Shown piece after piece: positions 55,683-61,766 of a stretch of 64,000 nt of DNA. The position numbers were made by a program, and so were the translations under genes. Each line of letters begins with the position of its first letter. Within the stretch, counting starts at the first letter, position 1. The stretch is from Dyella_A ginsengisoli. Its GTDB lineage: Bacteria > Pseudomonadota > Gammaproteobacteria > Xanthomonadales > Rhodanobacteraceae. Below the pieces are notes generated by a model. That model saw only the letters and a program-made list of their open reading frames with translations. It was not told the origin of the DNA and made no database searches. The stretch spans positions 186,001 to 250,000 of the forward strand of contig NZ_JADIKM010000005.1 in the NCBI RefSeq assembly GCF_044904665.1, written 5' to 3'.

Positions 55683-56120
55683 TCAGTGGCAAACCAGTAC
55701 CGGCACGTTCGACTTCAGCAGCACCTTGTGCGTCTCGCTGCCGAGCAGCAGCCGGTTGAGGCCGCGCCAGCCGTGCGACGCCATCACGATCAGGTCGCAG
55801 TGCTTGTCCGCGGCCGTCTGCGCGATGGCCTGGTGCGGGCGGTCGTCCAGCACGTAGCTGGTGTCGCAGGCCACGCCGGCCTTGGCCGCCAGATCGCGCA
55901 CGTCGGCGAGGTAGCGCTCGGCGCGGGCGATGGATTCCTGCGTGTAGCTCAGCTCGGTGGCCGCCAGCATCTCGGCCATGTACGACACGGTGTGAAACGG
56001 TGGCACCACGTGCAGGGCGTGGATGCGCGCTTGGCAGGTATGCGCCAGCTCGATGGCCGTCTTCGCCGCGCGTACCGACAGCTCCGAGCCGTCGGTGGGA
56101 ACCAGCAGGTGCTTGAACAT
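55683..56120 (-). CDS. Single-domain universal stress protein
   Basis: A 145-residue UspA protein with start MFKHLLVPTDGSELS and the nucleotide-binding signature VMASHGWRGLNRLLLGSETHK near the C-terminus (G-2x-G-9x-G-S/T type), so it probably binds ATP. It is the first gene under the FNR-like box at 56178-56191 and is followed by the P-type ATPase and cydDC in the same direction. Confidence 0.95.
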   Translation of the reverse strand: MFKHLLVPTDGSELSVRAAKTAIELAHTCQARIHALHVVPPFHTVSYMAEMLAATELSYTQESIARAERYLADVRDLAAKAGVACDTSYVLDDRPHQAIAQTAADKHCDLIVMASHGWRGLNRLLLGSETHKVLLKSNVPVLVCH

Positions 56121-56177
56121 GGGTCGACTCCCGCGAGTAGGTGGCGGCGCCAGCGTGGTCCGCGCGCGATGCGCCCG

Positions 56178-56191
56178 CCTTGATGGACGTC
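56178..56191. promoter_or_regulatory. FNR/Anr-like box between usp and the Nramp-like gene
   Basis: TTGAT-GGAC-GTCAA lies in the divergent intergenic region, 64.5 bp from the usp start and 45.5 bp from the start of the Nramp-like gene. The spacing suits activation of usp; the -10 region there (CACGCT) is weak. It could act on both sides. Confidence 0.7.
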
Positions 56192-56229
56192 AAGCGTCCG
56201 GCGCGTCAGGCTGTCGCACGCTTGCCCCG

Positions 56230-57531
56230 ATGGATCGCCAGGAGTCGCCCGTGCCGTTACCCGAGTCCGCTTCGTCCGAGCCCGCGGCACCGTCGCTGTC
56301 GCGGCGGCTGGGCGCGGGTTTGATCTCCGGCGCGGCGGACGACGATCCCAGCGGTATCGCCACGTATTCGCAGGCGGGCGCGCAGTTCGGGCTGGCGCCG
56401 CTGTGGTCGCTGTATCTCACGCTGCCGCTGATGATCGGCATCCAGATGGTCAGCGCCGAAGTGGGGCGCGTGACCGGGCGCGGGCTGGCGGCGAACATGC
56501 GCCGGCATTTCCCGCGCTGGCTCACCGCGGCGCTGGTCGGTCTGCTGCTGGGCGCGAACATCTTCAACCTGGCCGCTGACATTGGCGCCATCGGCGAGGC
56601 GGCGGCGATGCTGCTGGGCGGCTCGTCGATGGCGTACGCGCTGGGGCTGTCGCTGCTGTCGATGACGCTGGAGGTGGCGGTGCCGTTCCCGCGCTATGCG
56701 CCGGTGCTGCGCATCCTCACGCTGAGCCTGTTCGCCTACGTGCTCACCGCGATGGTGGTGGACGTGCCCTGGCGCGAGGTGCTGGCCGCGATGATCTGGC
56801 CGCGCTGGGCGCCCGGGCCCGGTTACCTGCTGATGCTGGTGGCGATCTTCGGCACCACCATCAGCCCGTACGTGTTTTTCTGGCAGGCCTCGCAAGAGGT
56901 GGAGGAGGAGATTGCCTCCGGCCAGCCTCCGCTGCGCGACACGCCGCTGGTGGCGCCTGGAGCCTTCCGACGCATCCGCTTCGATACCGCGGTGGGCATG
57001 GTGTATTCCAATGCGGTGGCGTTCTTCATCATGCTCACGGCGGCGGTGGTGCTGCATCCGCACGGCGTGACCGACATCCAGAGTTCGGCGGACGCGGCCC
57101 GTGCGCTGCGGCCGCTGGCCGGGCCGTTCGCCGGCGCGCTGTTCGCGCTGGGCATTCTCGGCACGGGGCTGCTGGCGCTGCCGGTGCTCGCCGGTTCGGC
57201 CGCCTACGCGGTGGCCGACGTGTTCGACTGGACCGAAGGCCTGGGCCGTCGACCCAGCGAAGCGCGGCTGTTCTACCTGATCCTGGTCGGCTCGATGCTG
57301 CTGGGCCTGCTGCTGAGCTATTCCCCGATCGACCCGATCCGCATGCTGTTCTGGTCGGCGGTACTCAACGGGGTGATCGCGGTGCCGCTGATGGCGGGCA
57401 TCATGGCGATGGCCTCGCGACGATCGGTGATGGGCGATCTGGTGATCTCCCGCCCGCTGCGCTGGCTGGGCTGGCTGGCGACGCTGGCGATGGCCGCGGT
57501 GGTGATCGCGATGCTCCCGTTCTGGCACTGA
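56230..57531 (+). CDS. Nramp-family metal ion transporter, non-canonical
   Basis: A 433-residue membrane protein with about 11 transmembrane helices. The TM1 motif is DDDPSGIATYSQAGA instead of the DPGN of manganese/iron Nramp proteins, and TM6 has LPVLAGSAAYAVADV instead of the MPHN motif. These changes remove the known transition-metal ligands, so the substrate may differ (magnesium has been found for some divergent Nramps). The ATG at 56230 was chosen to match the family N-terminus. It is divergent from a universal stress protein gene across an FNR-like box. Confidence 0.87.
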   Translation: MDRQESPVPLPESASSEPAAPSLSRRLGAGLISGAADDDPSGIATYSQAGAQFGLAPLWSLYLTLPLMIGIQMVSAEVGRVTGRGLAANMRRHFPRWLTAALVGLLLGANIFNLAADIGAIGEAAAMLLGGSSMAYALGLSLLSMTLEVAVPFPRYAPVLRILTLSLFAYVLTAMVVDVPWREVLAAMIWPRWAPGPGYLLMLVAIFGTTISPYVFFWQASQEVEEEIASGQPPLRDTPLVAPGAFRRIRFDTAVGMVYSNAVAFFIMLTAAVVLHPHGVTDIQSSADAARALRPLAGPFAGALFALGILGTGLLALPVLAGSAAYAVADVFDWTEGLGRRPSEARLFYLILVGSMLLGLLLSYSPIDPIRMLFWSAVLNGVIAVPLMAGIMAMASRRSVMGDLVISRPLRWLGWLATLAMAAVVIAMLPFWH

Positions 57532-57563
57532 GCGCAGCTGGCTGACGTCATGCGAAGCGGGCG

Positions 57564-57577
57564 TTGATGCCGGTCAA
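57564..57577 (+). promoter_or_regulatory. FNR/Anr-like box upstream of tandem usp
   Basis: TTGAT-GCCG-GTCAA, centre 66.5 bp before the usp ATG (57637). A -10-like CACAAT (57599-57604) begins 21 nt after the box, the same spacing as at the ompW and CBS promoters. Confidence 0.78.
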
Positions 57578-57636
57578 GACGCCGACTGCCGCCCGGTGCA
57601 CAATCGAACCCTCATGACGCCATGCGAGGAACGCCC

Positions 57637-58437
57637 ATGATGGACCTCATCATCAACGTCGAACGGATGGAGGACGACGCCCCCGCCAACGTCGTCGGCA
57701 TGGCCACGGCGCGCCGGATAGGTGCCTTCGTCACCGGAATGCACGTGGTGGCGGTGTATCCGCCGATCATGACCATGCCCGAGGCGATGGCCCTGCTCGA
57801 CACCGAGGAACGCGCCGCGCAGGCGCACGGCGGCTGGTGGCAGGGGTTGTGCGAACGCTACGGCGTGCAGGGCGAGTGGGAGGTGATCCGCGGCAGCTAT
57901 GTGCCGATCCTGGCCAAGCGCTCGCGGTTGGCGCAGTTCATCGTGACGGACCTGCCGGTGAAGAATCCCGATTCGCCGATCGGCTTCGACAACATCACCC
58001 GCGCGCTGTTCGGTGACGCCGCGCCGATGCTGCTGGTGCCGGAGACCTGGCAGGGCGTGGCCACACTGGAGCGCGTGCTGATCGCATGGAACGGCTCGGG
58101 CGAGGCCGCCGACGCGGTGAAGGCGGCGCTGCCGCTGCTGCAGCGTGCGAGCAAGGTGCGCGTGCTCGATGGCGAGCGCGCCGGCTTGCCGGGCCTGGCA
58201 CCGCCGGCGCTGTCGCTGCGCGCGTGGCTGGCCAGGCAGGGCGTGACGGTGGAGTGGGAACACTTCGACGACTCGCCCAACACCGGCAAGGCGCTGCTGG
58301 ACGAAGCGCGCGCGATGGACGCCCATCTGCTGGTGATGGGCGCTTGGGGACGTTCGCGGCTCAGCGAGCTGGTGCTAGGCGGCGCGACCCGCTACGTGCT
58401 GGATCACACCCATCTGCCGCTGTTGATGGCGCATTGA
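57637..58437 (+). CDS. Tandem-domain universal stress protein
   Basis: A 266-residue UspA-family protein of two Usp folds. The C-terminal fold carries LVMGAWGRSRLSELVLGGAT, the ATP-binding signature; the first fold lacks it. A GAGGA ribosome site precedes the double ATG at 57637/57640. It is a single-gene unit under its own FNR-like box and converges on the L,D-transpeptidase genes. It is similar in design to the Usp at 36491-37405. Confidence 0.93.
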   Translation: MMDLIINVERMEDDAPANVVGMATARRIGAFVTGMHVVAVYPPIMTMPEAMALLDTEERAAQAHGGWWQGLCERYGVQGEWEVIRGSYVPILAKRSRLAQFIVTDLPVKNPDSPIGFDNITRALFGDAAPMLLVPETWQGVATLERVLIAWNGSGEAADAVKAALPLLQRASKVRVLDGERAGLPGLAPPALSLRAWLARQGVTVEWEHFDDSPNTGKALLDEARAMDAHLLVMGAWGRSRLSELVLGGATRYVLDHTHLPLLMAH

Positions 58438-58449
58438 GCGCCCGCGCAT

Positions 58450-59223
58450 TCACGGGCTGAGCGCGGCCCGCGTGCCGGCCTGGCCGCGGGCGTGGCCGGC
58501 ACCGCCGTCCAGGCTGGCGGTGACGCTGGCGCCGCAGTCGCCCAGGGTCGCGGCATTGCCCAGCCAGCGCTTGTCCGGGTAATAGGCAAACACCACCGAG
58601 CGCTCGCGGATCGCGTCGATCAGCTTGTGCGCCACGCCCGCACGCACTGCCGGGCAGCCCCAGCTGCGGCCGATCCGCCCCTGCGTCTTGGCGAACGCCG
58701 GGCTCACATAGTTGGCGCCATGGATCACGATGGCACGGCTCTCGGCGTTGTCGTTGAAGCCGTCGTCCAGGCCCTTCAGCCGCAGCGAGTAGCCGTTGTG
58801 CCCCTGGTAGGTGCCGTCGGTGACGAAGGTGCCCAGGCTGGACATCAGGCTGCCCGGCGCATTGGAAAAGCGCTCGGTCAGGTTGTCGCCGCTGTTGCGT
58901 CCGTGTGCCACCCACTCCTTGAACAGCAGGGTGCGCCGGTTCACGTCGAACACCCACAGGCGCGGCTCGGTGGAGGGCCGCGAGTAGTCGATCACGCTCA
59001 AGGTGCGTGTCGGCATCGCTTTCTGCACGCACTGCAGCGCACGAGTCGCCAGGGCAATCACCTTGGGATCGGCGGCCGGCGCGGCGCGGGACAGCGCGCT
59101 GGCCAGATCGCCCGATGCGTCAGGCGCTGCGGCGGCCGCCCGGGATGCAAACGGCAGCATGAAAAGCAGGGAAACAACGGGGAGCACACGACGCACCAAG
59201 GTGCGAGGGGCAAGAATCGACAT
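58450..59223 (-). CDS. Murein L,D-transpeptidase catalytic domain protein
   Basis: A 257-residue exported protein with signal peptide (VVSLLFMLPFASRAAAA). The catalytic part has IVIHGANYVSPAF and SWGCPAVR, the His-x-x-Ser-x-Gly-Cys arrangement of L,D-transpeptidases of the YkuD_2-like family, which act on peptidoglycan cross-links or lipoprotein attachment. An unusual cysteine at GDCGASV lies near the C-terminus. It follows another L,D-transpeptidase gene by 86 bp on the same strand. Confidence 0.88.
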   Translation of the reverse strand: MSILAPRTLVRRVLPVVSLLFMLPFASRAAAAAPDASGDLASALSRAAPAADPKVIALATRALQCVQKAMPTRTLSVIDYSRPSTEPRLWVFDVNRRTLLFKEWVAHGRNSGDNLTERFSNAPGSLMSSLGTFVTDGTYQGHNGYSLRLKGLDDGFNDNAESRAIVIHGANYVSPAFAKTQGRIGRSWGCPAVRAGVAHKLIDAIRERSVVFAYYPDKRWLGNAATLGDCGASVTASLDGGAGHARGQAGTRAALSP

Positions 59224-59309
59224 GGGGGATTACCGCATTCAGCAGGGACGGGCAGCGGCCAGTCTCGCCAGCGCAAGCTGAACGAATTGTCAGGGAAAAA
59301 TGAACGCAG

Positions 59310-60359
59310 TCAGCGGCTTCCGTGATTTGTGACGGGTTTCGCGCCGGTGCTGCCACCGCCAGCGGGTTCGGATTCGAGCAGCTTGGCGTAGGGCGGTCCG
59401 GCCGGATTGCCGTAACCCGGAAGATCCGTCACCAGCACGGTGGAACCGGGTACCAGCGCCTCCTGCAGGCGCGCACCGAATGTTTCAGGAACCTGCAGGT
59501 GGCCGGCCATCTGGCTCGGCTCGGGCACCGGGCCGCTGCCCAGGATGCGGTAAGCCGACCAGTTCGGCAGGCCGCGGGCCACCGCCGTCTCGGTAGCGCC
59601 GGGGCGGGCACCGGTCATCACGTAGAGCACGATGCCGCTGGGGGCGGGGTCGGCCACCATTTCGAGCGGCGAGCTGTCGACCAGCAGGCCGCCGCGCAGG
59701 ACGTAGACGGTGCGGTCGTGGGTGCTCACCACCACGCTGACTGGCGTCGGTTCGCCGGCCAGCGGCAAGGCGCCAGCCGATGCGGATGCGATCACCGTGG
59801 CCGCCGACATCGGCGCGCCGTTCAGGTCGATCGGTGCCACGGCCGCCGGGTGGGCGATTCGGGCGGGTGATATGCGGGCGTCGGCCACCACCACGGTGCC
59901 GCCGCGCTGGGTGATCGCAAACAGCTTCTCCGCGAAGGCCTGCGGCAGACGCACGCAGCCATGCGAGGCGGGGTGGCCGGGCAGGGTGCCGCCATGCAGC
60001 GCGATGCCGTCCCAGGTGAGCCGCTGCATGTACGGCATCGGCGCGTCGTCGTAGAGGTTGGAACGGTGTTCGCGCTTCTTCTGCAGGATGGTGTAGATCC
60101 CCGGCGGCGTCTCGTAGCCGGGCTTGCCCGAGCTGATCGGACCGGCGCCGATCGCCACGCCGTTGCGATACACGTAGATCTGCTGCTCGTCGAGGCTCAC
60201 CACCACCACCACCGGGCCGCTGGGGGCGATTTCCGGATGCCAGAAGAAGCGCGTGTCGCCGCCGGTGGCCCGGATGGCGGTGATCGTGACCAGTGCCAGC
60301 AGGGCGCAGAGGATCAGGGCGGGCAGGTGACGGGACGCATGGCGTCGAGGATCGTGCAT
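59310..60359 (-). CDS. L,D-transpeptidase, YkuD fold
   Basis: A 349-residue protein with one N-terminal membrane helix (LPALILCALLALVTITAI), followed by a YkuD domain: VVVSLDEQQIYVYRNG start, ISSGKPGYETPPGIYTI and the catalytic HGGTLPGHPASHGCVRLP. The C-terminal 150 residues form a second region with VVVSTHDRTVYVLRGG, a degenerate repeat of the domain without the catalytic cysteine. It likely makes 3-3 cross-links in peptidoglycan. It lies 21 bp after the CBS gene, so it probably belongs to that operon. Confidence 0.92.
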   Translation of the reverse strand: MHDPRRHASRHLPALILCALLALVTITAIRATGGDTRFFWHPEIAPSGPVVVVVSLDEQQIYVYRNGVAIGAGPISSGKPGYETPPGIYTILQKKREHRSNLYDDAPMPYMQRLTWDGIALHGGTLPGHPASHGCVRLPQAFAEKLFAITQRGGTVVVADARISPARIAHPAAVAPIDLNGAPMSAATVIASASAGALPLAGEPTPVSVVVSTHDRTVYVLRGGLLVDSSPLEMVADPAPSGIVLYVMTGARPGATETAVARGLPNWSAYRILGSGPVPEPSQMAGHLQVPETFGARLQEALVPGSTVLVTDLPGYGNPAGPPYAKLLESEPAGGGSTGAKPVTNHGSR

Positions 60360-60380
60360 GAAGTTCAGCGAGGTTGGCGC

Positions 60381-60827
60381 TCAGGTGTAGCTGCGGTCGA
60401 GCAGGGGCTCGACCATCATGGCCTCCGACAACCGCCCCAGCAACTCGGTGATGGCTACCAGTACGTCATCGGCGCTGACCACGCCGACCAGGGTGTCCTC
60501 GCCATCCACCAGCGGCAGGCGGCGCACGCCGCTGCCGCGAAGGATGCCCACCACCTCGGCCAGGGTCGCATCGGCGCGGCAGGTGGCGAGCGGCGCGGAC
60601 ATCACGTCTCCCAGCGTGGTGGTGTCCAGATCGCGCCGGGCGGCGATCGCCTCGGTGACCAGGTCGCGGTCGGTGACGATGCCGACCGGCACCGGTACGG
60701 TGCCGTCCTCGCGCACCACCACCAGGCAACCCACCTGCTGCCGGCGCATGAGGCACGCCGCGTCGCGCAGGGTGAGCGTGGCGGGCGCTTGGATGACGCG
60801 GGCAGTACCGATGTCCGAAGCGCGCAT
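60381..60827 (-). CDS. Paired CBS-domain protein
   Basis: A 148-residue stand-alone tandem CBS (Bateman) module that would bind adenosine nucleotides. The two repeats are seen as GIVTDRDLVTEAI and GVVSADDVLVAITELL. Such proteins report energy charge and usually regulate a partner enzyme. The ATG at 60827 has a GGAAG-type ribosome site and lies at the expected distance from the FNR-like box at 60883-60896. It is followed by L,D-transpeptidase genes. Confidence 0.92.
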   Translation of the reverse strand: MRASDIGTARVIQAPATLTLRDAACLMRRQQVGCLVVVREDGTVPVPVGIVTDRDLVTEAIAARRDLDTTTLGDVMSAPLATCRADATLAEVVGILRGSGVRRLPLVDGEDTLVGVVSADDVLVAITELLGRLSEAMMVEPLLDRSYT

Positions 60828-60882
60828 GACGATCACTTCCGCAGGGGCTGGAACCAGCTTAAGCGGCGTATTGCCCGGGGCA

Positions 60883-60896
60883 TTGATGACGGTCAA
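60883..60896 (-). promoter_or_regulatory. FNR/Anr-like box upstream of the CBS-L,D-transpeptidase genes
   Basis: TTGAT-GACG-GTCAA, centre 62.5 bp before the CBS ATG at 60827. A TAAGCT (60861-60856, minus strand) begins 21 nt after it and could serve as a poor -10 element. The box overlaps the stop codon of the DUF2238 gene. Confidence 0.75.
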
Positions 60897-61537
60897 CCCG
60901 CGCGCGCCTGTCTCCCGCGCCACGCCAGGAGGCCCATGGAAAGAACGCTGCCGAGCGCGGCCAGCGCCATGTCCTGCTGGGCGTCCCAGGAGTCGCCCTG
61001 GGTGCCGAGGTAGGCGGCGCCCAGCTCGCCGCCGAAGCGCAACGCGGCCAGCCACTCCACCAGCTCGTAGATCACCGAGTGGGACATCACGAAGCACACC
61101 GGCAGGATCCAGCGCCACACGCCGCGGGGCGGAGCGCGATGGGCGAACAGCTCCACCGCCATCGGCGTCACCAGCGCGCCGTAGAGAAAGTGCACCGCGC
61201 GATCGAAGTGGTTGCGGTGCAGCCCCAGCAAGGCGTTGAGCGAGTGGCCGGTGAGGCGGGCGAACGCCTCGTCATACGGCACCTCGGAATAGGTGTAATG
61301 CGCGCCGACCTCGTGCAGCAGCAGGAACGCGAACAGCGCCAGGTAGGCGCCCCGCGAGAAGCGCAGGCGCCGCCAGCCGAACACCAGCAGCGGCACCGCC
61401 ACCAGCACGATCGCGTTCTCCAGCGCCCAGTCCTGGCGATAGCGCGGCGCGATGCCGAGCGCCACCGCGGCGAGCGCGAACAGCGCCAGCAGGGTCAGCC
61501 CGAAGCGAGCCGATGCGCCCTCGTACTCTCGATCCAT
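60893..61537 (-). CDS. DUF2238 (YjdF-like) membrane protein
   Basis: A 214-residue inner-membrane protein with about six hydrophobic segments and the family features LHEVGAHYTYSEVPY, RNHFDRAVHFLYGAL and ELVEWLAAL, and a conserved GDSWDAQQDMALAALGS. The role of DUF2238 is unknown; conserved His and Glu residues in the membrane could bind a metal. The ATG at 61537 has a GGAGG ribosome site. It lies immediately upstream of the CBS promoter. Confidence 0.87.
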   Translation of the reverse strand: MDREYEGASARFGLTLLALFALAAVALGIAPRYRQDWALENAIVLVAVPLLVFGWRRLRFSRGAYLALFAFLLLHEVGAHYTYSEVPYDEAFARLTGHSLNALLGLHRNHFDRAVHFLYGALVTPMAVELFAHRAPPRGVWRWILPVCFVMSHSVIYELVEWLAALRFGGELGAAYLGTQGDSWDAQQDMALAALGSVLSMGLLAWRGRQARAG

Positions 61538-61766
61538 GCGTCCTCCGATGCCCGCTCGCCGCCCACCACCCGCCCCCCCGCCGGACGTGGCGGCAGTCTG
61601 GCACGCTGAACCGGCACCCGGCGTATGATGCCGGGCCAAGCGTGGGCCGGATGCCGGACGCTCGTTCAAGTGCCACCAGGGGATGTCGATAAGTCCTGAA
61701 GCGTCAGGCGGGTGCCGCATCGGCATCAGCCTGTTGCGTCGAAGCAAGCGGCGATCGGCAGTGGCA

